A program made the position numbers and the translations under genes. Positions 1 to 10,054 of a DNA stretch of 64,000 nt are shown here, piece by piece. The stretch spans positions 79,200,828 to 79,264,827 of the forward strand of contig OZ010603.1 of the NCBI GenBank assembly GCA_963932145.1, read 5' to 3'. Each line of letters opens with the position of its first letter. The stretch's first letter is position 1. The notes under the pieces were generated by a model. That model was not told the origin of the DNA. It ran no database searches and saw only the letters and a program-made list of their open reading frames with translations. Source of the DNA: Acanthosepion lycidas (Eukaryota > Mollusca > Cephalopoda > Sepiida > Sepiidae).

Positions 1-180
1 GTCGTGTAAACCCAAAATTTGAACCTGACAATTGCAGATAGTATGAAACCAATGCAGGGTATTATGTATATTTTTAATATACTAAATAACTCTTTTATTT
101 AACATTGAGCACTGTTTTCCTTTTACTTTATAAGGTATATTAGTAGTAGTAGTAGTAGTAATAGTACTCATCTTATAAGT
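1..180. other. Unassigned AT-rich sequence with a short (TAG)n tract
   Basis: No gene is seen. A short run of TAG triplets lies at about 140-160, just before the Penelope-like 3' end. Confidence 0.5.
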
Positions 181-184
181 ATGT

Positions 185-318
185 TTTTTTTGGTCACGTG
201 GTAACGATTTTTTATTTATAGACTACAAATATTCCGTTCTTTTGTTGACTTTTTAGCTAGCCTCCCCTGACGATCCACTTAGGTGAAACCTTGGTAGGTT
301 TGTCTGGTTCTCTAGGTT

Positions 319-350
<32 letters not shown>
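185..350 (+). mobile_element. Penelope-like element 3' end
   Basis: This stretch resembles 28380-28520, which follows a Penelope GIY-YIG coding remnant at 28054. Both share a TCAC..ACG..TTTTTAT start, a CTGAYGA...GAAACC block and a closing (TA)n run. The shared layout marks it as the 3' end of the same element family. The coding part is missing here. Confidence 0.55.
255..325 (+). ncRNA. Hammerhead-like motif of Penelope element (copy 1)
   Basis: A CTGACGA core at 267-273 and GAAA at 285-288 enclose a very short stem II (CC/GG). ACC and GGT then form a short stem III. Stem I pairs poorly by hand. Hammerhead ribozymes are known in Penelope-like elements, so this is probably a decayed or minimal one. 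Confidence 0.4.
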
Positions 351-353
<3 letters not shown>

Positions 354-474
354 AGAGAGAGAGAGAGAAACGCTTGCTCGTACATTTACATATATTCATC
401 CATTTGATTTTATATATATATACATACAGACACACACACACGCACACAGATATATATTTTCATTTTTTTCACCC

Positions 475-548
475 TTGGAAGTGTGGTCTGATGAGCTAGG
501 GAAAAAGAAATTCCCTGGGGAAATAAATTATAACCAATGGACACTTAA
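475..548 (+). ncRNA. Hammerhead ribozyme motif, copy 1 of a pair
   Basis: The core CTGATGA is at 488-494. Stem II pairs 496-503 with 511-518. GAAA is at 520-523. Stem III pairs ATA (523-525) with TAT (529-531), and the cleavage base would be A532. Stem I pairs TGGT (484-487) with ACCA (533-536), and AGTG (480-483) with CACT (542-545). The only flaw is a G-G mismatch closing stem II. Pairing was done by hand. Confidence 0.55.
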
Positions 549-655
549 AGTTATCTGTTTTCATTACACACACACTTACACACACACACGCATACTATAT
601 ATATATATAATTTCACATCAAATTTTCATATATATATATATATATATAATTTCAC

Positions 656-665
656 ATCAATCATT

Positions 666-717
<52 letters not shown>
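656..717. repeat. (TA)n microsatellite cluster
   Basis: This is a near-pure TA run. Similar TA or CA runs lie at 323-350, 540-600 and 605-650. The short open frames here only read IYIYIY. Confidence 0.9.
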
Positions 718-721
<4 letters not shown>

Positions 722-1202
722 CATATATGAACCAAATACCGTAATCAAATGCAGTTTAACTATAAACATGAAAAAAATCATGAAAAAATCTCATAAATAC
801 TATGTAAAATTTTGATTCCTTCCAAATTCAAGACCTTGTGCCAAACAAAAAACTTAGTTAATAGAAATAGGATAATAGGACAATAATAGGAGCAAAATAA
901 AGAAACAAGTCAACCACTGCGTAAAATTTTAAAAGGAATGACACATTTATTTTACAATTACGGAAAAAGCATAATACATGTTTACACGAAAAATTCCTTT
1001 TCAGCGCCTATTAAAGCGGGATAGCAATTTCAAGGATTACCAACGAAAAATGGAAAATTACAGCTTTTAACTTCGCACGGTTCGTGCTTGGGAAAATTTC
1101 TTCGAAATTTTTTTCGTTTTAGGCTGTCCAGCTACAGGAGAATTTCGCTTGAACTTTGGTCTGGTAACTGTTGTCTTCTTTGATGTAGTCGACCTGCCTT
1201 AT

Positions 1203-1537
1203 TGTCATGGTCCGGTTCCTTGTACTACGGTCATAGTCCAAGGTAGAACCAATAAAGAAGAACTCGAACACTGGTATGGAATAACACAGATATATTACAA
1301 ACAGGAATATATACAGAGAAGTAGAAGAGTTAGTGTGAACAATCAAGGTTAGTAGATAGAACAATGTAGTCTCGACCAGTATCACTATTCCAATGTCTTG
1401 CAGTAATTGTCTGAATGCGACTCTGTTTCGGACTGCCTCTGACTCGACTTGAACTATTCACTCCACTTGACTGAGGCGCAGTATTTATTAAGTATGGAAT
1501 AGTCCATTATTATTATTATGGGTAAGATCCCATAACA
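1203..1537 (-). mobile_element. Solo LTR of Ty3/gypsy type
   Basis: The ends are TGTCATGG and CCCATAACA. The 5-bp flanks are CTTAT on both sides (1198-1202 and 1538-1542), a perfect target-site duplication. Termini and inner words resemble the LTRs of the element at 3983-7993, so it is a related family in the same orientation. No internal coding part remains, as expected from recombination between two LTRs. The short open frames inside are not genes. Confidence 0.75.
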
Positions 1538-1542
1538 CTTAT

Positions 1543-2029
1543 CCCCTTTCTGCCAAAAGTCTTCTGTTCATATCTACTGACCTGAGCTCTGTTTATTTTT
1601 AAAATTTAGGATCACCTCTGTCCCATTATTCGGGATGTTATTAGAGCTTGAGAATTGAGAACACGTCTTTCATTGGTCAATATACAAATAAATAAATAAA
1701 TAATTTTCCATCAGCTGAAAAAAATCTTTCACAAATTTTGGCGGGTTTTAACCGCTGAGCCGAAAAAGATGCACATTTTTTACACAAACCGTCTGGTCTA
1801 CATAAAAATACATTTCTCTCAAAAGAACGTGTATTAAAAAATGCAACCGAGACGATTATAAGTTTAGGCGATAATAACATTTTTAGAATAATAAAAATTA
1901 AATTTTTATAACTAATATATTCCCCGCTGATCCCAATAAAAAAAAATAAAACTAATTATATACTATACTAAATTTAAGACAACCATTTTAATCATCTGCA
2001 ATAACCCTTTCCCGCCAACTAGTGTTTTG
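1543..2029. other. No feature seen
   Basis: AT-rich sequence. A minus-strand open frame at 1677-1880 has no recognisable motif and is probably chance. Confidence 0.5.
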
Positions 2030-2700
2030 CAAAAGACCAACACTGTATATCCAGTTTAAATGCCCTTTGGGAGATTTTATCTCTGATAAAAAAGTAAGTA
2101 CACATGTTAGCTTGACGATAACAACATTATCAAGATGCTAATACAAGTTCTATTGCACAATATTTAAATAAAACACATTCCTGTCCACCTTCAAAATACA
2201 GGAAAATACTTGTTGACAACACCAATATACTACACAATGAAAATAATAAACAAAAACTTCAACTTCTCGAGGCCCTTTATATCAAAAGCAATCAACACTG
2301 AACAAAATTTATTACGAGTGTAGTAGCAATGTTTTAAAATGCATTCGACCAACATTTAATCTCATTTTGCATTTTACTATCTCTGGTTAGCTTCCTTACA
2401 TTGTGAACGCTTGTTTACAAAAACATCATAGCTGCAATAGATAAATTTTAAAAATAATTATAACAGAGCGTGTTCACGCGTATTTACAAAAACCACAATG
2501 ATCACAGTTACATTAAGTTTGTCTTCGCAATTCACCCTCGAAGGAGATCAAAAATACTTGGGTTAATAAAAACTACGGTGCCTTCCATGATGAATTTCAA
2601 CTTAACATTAAGAAACTAATTAGAGAACTAGAAAGGATTATTATACAAATGAACAGACATAATATAAATATATTATTCAATGAAAAATGCTTGAATATAT
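2030..2700 (+). mobile_element. Penelope-like element coding relic
   Basis: Translation across frames gives HLNKTH.-like and LVDNT.IL...E followed by LQLLEALYIK, the pattern found downstream of the GIY-YIG core in Penelope-like elements. Further right, KKLIRELERI and FNEKCL match a similar stretch at 8020-8130. Stops and frameshifts interrupt it, so it is a relic. Confidence 0.5.
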
Positions 2701-2797
2701 GATAAAAATATAATTTTAAGTATGTTATGTTTATAGATTAAAAAACAAAATACCAGGGATGGAGCGTATGTAAATATAAAAGTGAACGTGGAGGTCA

Positions 2798-2886
2798 GTA
2801 CCCAACGGCGACAGTTTGTTTCATGCTTTAACGCAATCGTCAGGCCATGCGAACTCAATCGAAACAAACTGTCGCCGCTGGGTGTT
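2798..2886. repeat. Inverted repeat (about 23-bp arms)
   Basis: CCCAACGGCGACAGTTTGTT is followed about 40 bases later by its near-perfect reverse complement, forming a hairpin next to the TA tracts. Confidence 0.7.
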
Positions 2887-2920
2887 AACTTCAGGGTTTT
2901 GTGCAGACTGAAGGTCTATA

Positions 2921-2929
<9 letters not shown>

Positions 2930-2991
<62 letters not shown>

Positions 2992-2999
2992 ACAGATTG

Positions 3000-3049
<50 letters not shown>

Positions 3050-3062
3050 TATAATAAATAAA

Positions 3063-3127
<65 letters not shown>

Positions 3128-3145
3128 AAATATATATATATATAA
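2930..3145. repeat. (TA)n microsatellite block
   Basis: Three long TA runs with a short unique insert at 2988-3005. The IYIY frames here are not genes. Confidence 0.9.
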
Positions 3146-3241
3146 TAACGAAAATCTTGGTAATCCGTATGGATAATCCCAAGGAGGATGAAATCCAGAT
3201 ATCACAATGTTAATTTTAAATTCATTTTTCTTTTCACGTTT

Positions 3242-3312
3242 GAAAGTGAAGTCTGAAGATCCAGAGAAAAATAAAATTCTCTGGTGAAATAAATTATAAC
3301 TAATGGAGCCTT
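3242..3312 (+). ncRNA. Hammerhead ribozyme motif, copy 2 of a pair
   Basis: Core CTGAAGA at 3253-3259 (position 7 is variable in hammerheads). Stem II pairs CCAGAGAA (3261-3268) with TTCTCTGG (3277-3284). GAAA is at 3286-3289. Stem III ATA/TAT and cleavage base A3298 match copy 1. Stem II differs from copy 1 by paired changes, which supports a conserved RNA fold. The outer part of stem I has decayed. Confidence 0.5.
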
Positions 3313-3342
3313 AAAGTGGTCTGTTTTTGTGTTTTTTTAAAG

Positions 3343-3344
<2 letters not shown>

Positions 3345-3399
<55 letters not shown>
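3345..3399. repeat. (TA)n microsatellite
   Basis: Pure TA run preceding the foldback element at 3400. Confidence 0.9.
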
Positions 3400-3400
<1 letters not shown>

Positions 3401-3590
3401 TTTATTTTAGGGTGTTACACCAAAAGCATGTTCAAAAACCGCTACACAATTGCAGTCGCGTTTCGATGCGCATCAACGCATCTTATCAGGTGTTAATAAA
3501 CGCTTACTAACGCCCGAGATGCGTTGATTCGCATCGAAACACGACTGCAATTGAGTTGTTGTTCTTGGTGTAATATCCTAAAATAAAGAA
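3400..3590. repeat. Foldback element (short member)
   Basis: Ends TTTATTTTAGG and CCTAAAATAAA are inverted, and the inner arms around GCGTTTCGATGCG also pair. The outer 40 bases match the ends of the larger foldback at 19777-20372, and the same right flank (TATTGAGCCC...TTTAAATTAAATG) follows both, so they are one family. Confidence 0.7.
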
Positions 3591-3839
3591 TATTGCTCTT
3601 TGTATTGAGCCCCCTTTTAAATTAAATGTTACAAACATTGGAATTGTACTCTATTCGTTCTCATTTTGCATATATATATATGTGTGTGCCTATTTCTAAA
3701 GAATTTTTATATTTAATCCGACATGTTTTTTATTACTTCAAAGCGCGCTCACACACACACACACATATATATATATGCATATATTTTGGCAGCATGTTTT
3801 CATTGAGACGTTTCAATTTAGACATGTTCTGCCTACTTA

Positions 3840-3948
3840 TTTTCAATTGGATGTCATCATCAGGGTATTGTTTATTGCAAGACAAATATTGTAGTGTTCA
3901 TTGTCTTCGACAATATAAGCAATACCCTTGATGATGACATTGTCTTAT
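3840..3948. repeat. Inverted repeat
   Basis: GATGTCATCATCAGGGTATT pairs with AATACCCTTGATGATGAC about 60 bases on. Confidence 0.65.
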
Positions 3949-3982
3949 GTCGAAAGTACTCGGAATAAGAAAAATATGTATC

Positions 3983-4223
3983 TGTTATGGTCCAAGGTTA
4001 GGACCATGGAAAAACAACACGGAACACAAGAGTAGAAATAAAGAATATATTACACGAAAAATAATACAAGACGTGGAAGGTGTTAGTATGGCTGTCAGAC
4101 TGGTTTGGGAGTGAACTACTATCAGCTCGACTCGATTCAATACCGTCCGTCTCTCTAGAGAGGCGTAGTATATACAGCGTTAGGAAGAGCTCATTCTGTC
4201 GTTCTAGGTAAGGACCCATGACA
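3983..4223 (-). repeat. 3' LTR of gypsy element (short form)
   Basis: 241 bases, TGTTATGG to CCATGACA. It matches the other LTR closely except that it lacks the 217-base segment between two 16-bp direct repeats. Confidence 0.85.
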
Positions 4224-4239
4224 CCCCCACTCCCAAGTT
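4224..4239 (-). promoter_or_regulatory. Polypurine tract
   Basis: On the minus strand AACTTGGGAGTGGGGG lies directly next to the 3' LTR, the expected place for plus-strand priming. Confidence 0.7.
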
Positions 4240-4540
4240 TTTACCTCACAGGGGTCTTTAATATTTTTCCTCTTCGGATTAATCATCAAAGGCTCTGTAA
4301 ATTTTCTTTTTCTGCTTGATTTACGCGGTTCTGAAATTGCTTGAGGCCTTTGCATGTTGAAGGTGTCAAATATTGTGTCCATTACTTCCTCCTCTTCCTC
4401 TTAGAATCCTCTAACAGCCTCCTGATCTGATTTATGTGTCTTTTATGCGAGAATTTCGAACCCTGAATTATGTAAACCACGTTCCCGATTCGTTTCTCTA
4501 TTGTACCTGGCTCCCAATAGGATGTGTTGTTTTTGAACAT

Positions 4541-5257
4541 TTAAAAAAAAACTTTCTCCCCTGGGCTAAATTTTCTTTTTGGTACAAACGACGTTGGTGA
4601 TTGCTTTGTCTGCTTTGGCAGTAATTTGTCGAATACCGATCTAATTTTTCGAGCGAACATTACTTCCGCCGGTGATAATGCCGATGGCGTAGTACTGTTC
4701 AGTGTAATTCTATACACTTGCAAGAATTGTTGTAAAGCCTTTTCTGTTGGTACATCATAAGCTTTCCTTAGTGCTCTTTTTAATGTATCTACAAACCTCT
4801 CCGCTTGCCCGTTCGACCTTGGGTGATATGGCGGAGATTTGATGTGTTTCACCTGAAAAGTTTCACAAAACTCTTGAAAATCCGCAGATGTAAATTGTGT
4901 CCCATTATCGGTGACTAAACAATCAACCACTCCGAAACGAGCAAAAAGATCGTGAAGGCAATTTATTGTCGTCTCAGAAGTAGGTTTTCTACAACGAAAT
5001 ACTTCTGGCCATTTGCTGTAACTGTCTACTACAATCAAGTAGTAGAAACCCTCTAATGGACCTGCGAAATCTACATGGATTCTTGACCACGGTCGATCTG
5101 TCTTAGGCCATGGCTTATAAGTGATTGGAGGTGCCTTGGATGCTAAGGAACAGCCCTTGCATTTGTCCACCATATGTATAATATCTTTATCCATGTTTAG
5201 CCAGTACATATAACTTCGCATTAAGGATTTCATCCTGTCCTTTCCTGGATGGCCCAT
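4541..5257 (-). pseudogene. Gypsy integrase region
   Basis: This is the integrase part of the defective gypsy polyprotein, which would insert element DNA into the host genome. The D,D,E core is visible: HVDFAGPL, then VTDNGTQF, then HPRSNGQAERF. Upstream GHPGKDRM and C-x-x-C (DKCKGC) are the remains of the zinc-binding HHCC domain, whose first histidines belong to a different frame above 5257. The frame stops at 4541 after GEKVFF, in the usual C-terminal region. It is separated by stops from the reverse transcriptase, so it cannot be made as part of an intact Pol. Confidence 0.85.
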
Positions 5258-5312
5258 GTGAAAATCCTTGAGGATTCGCCTTTGTAGCTTTTTCGGGGTT
5301 ACTACTCTTTCA

Positions 5313-6014
5313 TTATATAACTACAAAAATTATCCCCAGCGCTTCTTTTTCGATTTGCGAGTAATTTTGTTCGGCTGGTAGTAAAGTTTTTTTTTTTATT
5401 GCCGTGGCTCTTTCTGGGTCTGGTCTTCTTCCTTCTTCGTTAATAATATGGCCGAGATATTTTATCTCCTTCATAAAGAAGTCACATTTATTTTCTTTTA
5501 CCTTAAAACCGTAATTTTGTATCTGTCTGAAAACCTCTTGAACGTGTTCCCAATGTTGTTCAATATTTTTGCTATTTATCAGGATGCCATCAAGGTATGC
5601 GATCGTAAAATCCAGTCCGCCTAGCATAATGCCCATTATTTGCTGAAATATCGCCGGCGCGACCTTGATCCCGAATGGTAATCTCTGGAACTGATATAAT
5701 CCTTTATGTGTGTTTATGCACAACAACCTCGAGCTTCCTTCATCTACTGGTACCTGTAGGTATGCTTCGCTCAAGTCTATTTTTGAGAAAAATTTTCCTC
5801 CGTTCAACTTTGTGAAAACTTCCTCTGGACTAGGTAGAGGGTAGGGATAATCCTTAATCGCTGTATTCAATCCCGTCGAGAAATCAGCGCATACTCGTAT
5901 CTCACCCGATTTCTTTTTCACGTAAACCGTAGGTGCGGCCCATTGACTATATTCCACCTTTATCAATATACCGGTTTTCACGAGTCTATCCAACTCTTCG
6001 TCTATCTTTTCCAA
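5313..6014 (-). pseudogene. Gypsy reverse transcriptase with truncated RNase H
   Basis: Motifs of Ty3/gypsy reverse transcriptase appear in order: VKKKSGEIRVC.DF, KIDLSEAYLQ, QFQRLPFGIKVAP, and a catalytic box reading YLDG where YLDD is required. The second catalytic aspartate is lost, so the enzyme should be dead. After YLGHIINEEG and the thumb region the frame jumps to NYSQIEKEALGI, a fragment of RNase H, with the intervening finger and connection part missing. The internal deletion explains the short element. Confidence 0.87.
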
Positions 6015-7117
6015 TGATGCAAAAGATACATTTCTTTTCTTCTTGAAAATGTGTTGTATATTTTCTTTTCGATTTTTTCCGCCATTTTTTTACACCTCCC
6101 GAGGCCGGCTGAAAATACGTCGGGGAAACTCTCCTTTAATTTCTCCTTCAATTTCTCTGCTTCGGTCGATAATGTTTCTACTTTTTGGCAGGACGGATTT
6201 ATCGGTAAATCCCAGAGGTCAAACTTCTGCATCCAGTCAGTTCCAAATAAATTTTTCGTATTTTTTTGGTCATTCCGTTGATTTGTGATAATCTCGCCCT
6301 CAAATTTGATTTTTCTTCCTGTTACCGACCTGGCTATTTTATCTGTTCTTAACATGGTCGGTTTGTTTAATTTCTTCCACGTCTGTAAGCTAATAATGGT
6401 TAAATCTGATCCGGAATTTAACTGTAATTTGATTTTTTTGTTTAATATTTCTACTTGTACGTATTTTCGTATATTTATCCCGTCCGCTTGATCAGTTCTA
6501 GTAGCTCTTACTCGACTTTTGTTTTCTTTCTTCGTTCTACGGTGCGAACTTTTATGTCCCACTTTATTGCGCGACAGACAAGTCTTATAGCGGTATGGAC
6601 AGTCTTTATACCAATGCAAAATCCCACAGCGATAGCATGGACTGGGTGGTGGTTTCTTCTGGGGTTTCATTTTACTTTTTGTAGTAAAATAATTGGTTTG
6701 GTTTATTTTTGAGGAGGGACAAAAACGTGTTTGTCGTTGTACTTTTCGTGCGTGGGCGAAGGCAGATTCTTCGATATCTTTCGAGTTCTTTTTTACGGTT
6801 ATACATCTCTGACAGTCCTCAGCCAGTTTTTGTAGCGTCAATTCTGGTTCACTCTCAAGTTTTGTTATAATTCTCCGTCTGATCGCTGCATCTTTAGTCG
6901 AAACCAGGCCTTGGACGAATATCAAACATTTAAAATTGTCAGAATTGGGTTCAGATAACTTAAAGTATTCGCGGTGTTTGCTTACTACGGAAGCGAATGT
7001 TATATAGTCTTCGCAATCCTTTTTTGTTAAATTCAAACATTTCCACCTTTTGTGGAATAGTGAAGTGTTCGGACTAAATAATTCCGTTAAAAGTTTCACG
7101 GCTTCCCTGAAAGTCAA
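6002..7117 (-). pseudogene. Gypsy gag C-terminus, zinc knuckle and protease
   Basis: The reading frame starts inside gag (FREAVKLLTELF), runs through a CCHC-like knuckle (CYRCGILHWYKDC), and reaches an aspartic protease segment reading LNSGSDLTIIS. Retroviral-type proteases need DSG or DTG here, so the catalytic aspartate is changed to asparagine. The frame then enters the linker before reverse transcriptase (KLKESFPDVFSAGLG) and overlaps the next frame by 13 bases. The start at 7117 is only the first ATG of the open part, since gag coding continues upstream in other frames. Confidence 0.8.
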
Positions 7118-7538
7118 CTCATTCGTTTTCCTCGGTAGGATGTAGTCTACGAATTTAGTGTATTTTCACGTCTGACCAATTCCCGCAATCAAACTCATAT
7201 AAATCTTCATATATTCTGAAGTAAGCCGCGAAGGTTTTGTCTTCGTCTGGTGCATAAGTGAAGTCTTTGATTGAGCTCCATATAGCATTTTGCTAGAATG
7301 CCGCTTCATTTTCAGAATTTTGTCCTTTATTTGTTACCGCCCGTAGTAGTAATTCTTGTAGTTCGAGTTGCTTTCCTTCGTTTTTCTGTTGAATTTTTTT
7401 TTATCTTATCTTTGCGTAGAACTTGTTTTTTTCTCAATATCTCCGTTGCCTCTGTTATGGACGACCGATAAACAAAAAGTTTTTTTTTTTTCAATATCCT
7501 CCGCGTAGAATTCGTTTCTTCAGTATCCTCGTCGCCAC
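7118..7538 (-). pseudogene. Gypsy gag N-terminal remnant and leader
   Basis: Broken frames encode TFAAYFRIYEDLY and W-SDVK-like words typical of the gag N-terminus of this gypsy group, interrupted by stops and frame changes. The Asp/Glu/Lys-rich frame at 7327-7563 covers the leader and may contain the original gag start. Confidence 0.6.
7522..7537 (-). promoter_or_regulatory. Primer-binding site
   Basis: Read on the minus strand, TGGCGACGAGGATACT begins one base inside the 5' LTR, with the TGG that pairs with a tRNA CCA end. The tRNA was not identified. Confidence 0.6.
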
Positions 7539-7993
7539 TGTTATGGTCCATGGTTAGGACCATGGAAGAACAACACGGAACACAAGAGTAGAAATAACAA
7601 AGAATATATTACACGAAAAATAATACAAGAAGTGGATGGTGTTAGTATGGCTGTCAGACTGGTTTGGGAGTGAACCAGCTCGACTCGATTCAATACCGAT
7701 ATTTAACAGTCCCCCCACGAGGAATGTATGTGGCACAAGGCCAAGTTTAACGTCGGTTTCTCCGAGCCCATAGGCTCGGCCAAACATATACCCTTTGAAC
7801 TCGCCTAGACGGGTTCAAGGCCTGTCTACCTCCCCGGACGAAACTTTGCCCTTCGCAAAGCTTCGTCTGGGTTCCTCTCTGCCAAAGCAGAGAGTTCGGA
7901 CTCGATTCAATACCGTCCGTCTCTCTTGAGAGGCGTAGTATATACAGCGTTAGGAAGAGTTCATTTTGTCGTTCTAGGTAAGGGCCCATGACA
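7539..7993 (-). repeat. 5' LTR of gypsy element (long form)
   Basis: 455 bases, TGTTATGG to CCATGACA. It carries an extra 217 bases between GACTCGATTCAATACC at 7682-7697 and its exact repeat at 7899-7914. The rest matches the other LTR. Confidence 0.85.
7698..7898. repeat. Four consecutive hairpins in the 5' LTR
   Basis: GC-richer than its surroundings. The hairpins are 7762-7779 (7-bp arms, loop CATA), 7792-7820 (about 10-bp arms, imperfect), 7834-7870 (16-bp arms, two imperfect pairs, loop of 5) and 7875-7894 (8-bp perfect arms, loop CAAA). Confidence 0.75.
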
Positions 7994-8019
7994 GTATCAA
8001 CACGAGAATTTTCTCTCGT

Positions 8020-8135
8020 TCTTCAATAACGACACCAAAAAGCTTATCCGTGAATATGAAAGAACACAACTGAAAATAAGTAGACAGAACATGTCTAAAT
8101 TACTCAACGAAACATGTCTCTGTATATTTATATAT
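8020..8135 (+). mobile_element. Penelope-like fragment
   Basis: Translation gives TKKLIREYERTQLKISRQN and LLNETCL, matching the pattern at 2555-2690. Short relic. Confidence 0.4.
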
Positions 8136-8269
8136 ATATATATATGTGTGTGTGTGTTTGTGTTTCATTAAAGACGACTGACAATATACTGCGATTAAGC
8201 TTTTTAATTTTTCTTGTAATTTAGATCTTGCAGGTATTTTGTTATTGTTGATGATAAGGTAAGCTGTTT

Positions 8270-8565
8270 TAAATTTTTTATAGTAAATAATTAAGTTAAT
8301 TTTCTTTTTCTGTGCGACTGGGTTATGTATTTCTTTATAATATTTCTAAGAGAAAATTTATCTTGCTTAGAGTTACATGTATTTGGCTTTCATAGAAAAT
8401 GTTAATGTCATTGTTTTTATCTGTATATTCAGTATTGCTGTTGGTTATGTTAGAAAGAAATTGTCTAATCTGGTGGTTGATGAGGCAGTTCGGAAAACCG
8501 TTAACTAGCGTCTGTTTCAAATTATTGAGTTCTTTAATGAGGATAAGAGGATGAATGCTTATGCG
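8270..8565 (-). mobile_element. Penelope-like reverse transcriptase fragment
   Basis: The minus frame reads LKQTLVNGFPNCLINHQIRQ, which resembles the end of Penelope-type reverse transcriptases (L...L..NGYP..LI...I). It ends at a stop at 8335 after further low-complexity residues. Only this segment survives. Confidence 0.5.
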
Positions 8566-8603
8566 CTCTCTTGAAGAAAGTTTTTATAACGCCTATTTTA
8601 TAT

Positions 8604-8773
8604 CTAAATAAAGGGTTCAGTTCGGAATTCCCTGTAGATTACCCAGATCGATATACACCTGAGGAAGGCCGCAACGTTGTGATAAGAACAACAAAGATGA
8701 GGACAGCAGTACAAATATAAATAGTGCAAAGAATGATAACTCCTCATCTCAGAAATTCAGACAATAATTATAG
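8604..8773 (+). mobile_element. SINE family 1, tail fragment
   Basis: Shares AAATAAAGGGTTCAGTTC, CCAGATCGATATACACC, GATGAGGACA.CAGT and CTCATCTCAGAAAT with the fuller copies at 32263 and 45690. Confidence 0.75.
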
Positions 8774-9210
8774 GTTGTCCAGCATTCACTGGATAACAAA
8801 ATGCTGGAAAATCTCCTCAAAGATTATGAAGAGACTTGAAGCAACAGAAATGTGGTTCTATGCTGAAAATGCCATTTACCGAACATGTGAGCAACGACGA
8901 AGTTTTCGAGAAAATGAAAACGAAAAGGACACACACTTAGCATCAGGAAAAAAGTGTTGAATTTTCAAAGACATATAATGAGGAAAGAGTGCTTGGAAAT
9001 TGTGATACTCACAAGACAGATTGAGGGCGAGAGGAACAGAGGAAAACAACGCATAACCCACCTTGAGTAAATGAATGGCGGATCAAGTTTTAGGAGATAT
9101 AATAAAAAGACAAAACTTATTAAGAGCTACAAAGGAGAGGACATTGTGGAGAGCCATGATGACTAACGTCAGTAAGGAACACGGAATATAGAAGAAGAAG
9201 AATTATTGTT
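8774..9210 (+). mobile_element. LINE 3' coding tail
   Basis: Frames encode KRLEATEMWFY, then TGQI-like and RG.QR, then EWMADQVLGDI, LLRATK and LWRAMM, the C-terminal tail of a non-LTR reverse transcriptase family. It ends in GAAGAAGAAG. Several stops and frameshifts show decay. Confidence 0.75.
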
Positions 9211-10050
9211 TTCAACCATTAATGTCCACTGTTCCTAAAAATATGACCGTTGGTATTAAGTGGGTTAATGAAATCTGACATTCAACAACCTTAATTGATT
9301 TCCCCTGACTAAATAATCTGTGAGCTGAATTGTGTCAGAGGCAACGAGTAAGATTCCCATCGATTTTAATTACGTGTTTGTTCTTATTCATGAAATCAGT
9401 ACCTGGAAGACAAACAATCCTTGTTAAAGGTGACTGAACAATATTAGTTCTGAATGCTTAAAAGGTAAAAAAAAAAAAAAAAAAAAAAAAAAGTGAGCAA
9501 AGCAATTGATTTAATTGGACAAGGATAAAAAGAAATGCATTCTGGGATATTAGTAACTGTCGTAAAGAGCGTATGCACTCAACTGGGTCAACGGCCAGCT
9601 AAAACGTTTAGCGACTGTTTGCGTCAAAGAAAAATAGTAATACAGACATGGATTGTCAATATGAGAAGTTAGAAAATATCGAAAGTAAATAAAAGGCCCA
9701 ATACAAACATTGTAGAAACGTGTTAAGACAGATAACTTATCAAGTGACGAACACAAAATCATATCATTTTTTTAAAAATCAATTCACCCCAAGTAAGGCA
9801 GTAATGCCACTGAAACGCAAGGTTATTGGGCGTAAAAGAGAATGAGAAAACTTTAGAAGGATTCTGAAACTTAATCATAAAGAGGAAACAAGGGATAAAA
9901 CTCTATTCCCGTTAAAATTAAAGGACAAAAATTTACATAAATTTAATAAAAGTATATAAATTCATTTATTCTTCATTTAAAATAATTATTATCCCGCAAT
10001 GTTTATGCATTTGCTTCTAAAAAAAAAATAGCTCCTTTAAAAAATTTTTA
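9211..10050. other. No gene seen
   Basis: AT-rich sequence with a poly-A tract at 9468-9492 and an unidentified minus frame at 9550-9762. A block near 9830 (GAATGAGAAAACTTTA) recurs at 13120. Confidence 0.5.
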
Positions 10051-10054
10051 TATG

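Larger units (their letters stand above)
3983..7993 (-). mobile_element. Ty3/gypsy LTR retrotransposon, defective, with 5-bp TSD
   Basis: The element has LTRs at 3983-4223 and 7539-7993, bounded by GTATC on both sides (3978-3982, 7994-7998). Reading the minus strand, the right LTR is the 5' LTR. Then come a primer-binding site, a broken gag, a CCHC-type zinc knuckle, protease, reverse transcriptase, a truncated RNase H and an integrase, then a purine tract and the 3' LTR. At 4.0 kb it is shorter than usual (5-6 kb), because sequence between RNase H and the integrase zinc finger is missing. It is inactive: gag has stops, and key acidic residues of protease and reverse transcriptase are replaced. 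Confidence 0.88.

Noticed and set aside
1149-1352. 67- and 88-residue frames on opposite strands
   Set aside because: They lie within the solo LTR bounded by a target-site duplication.
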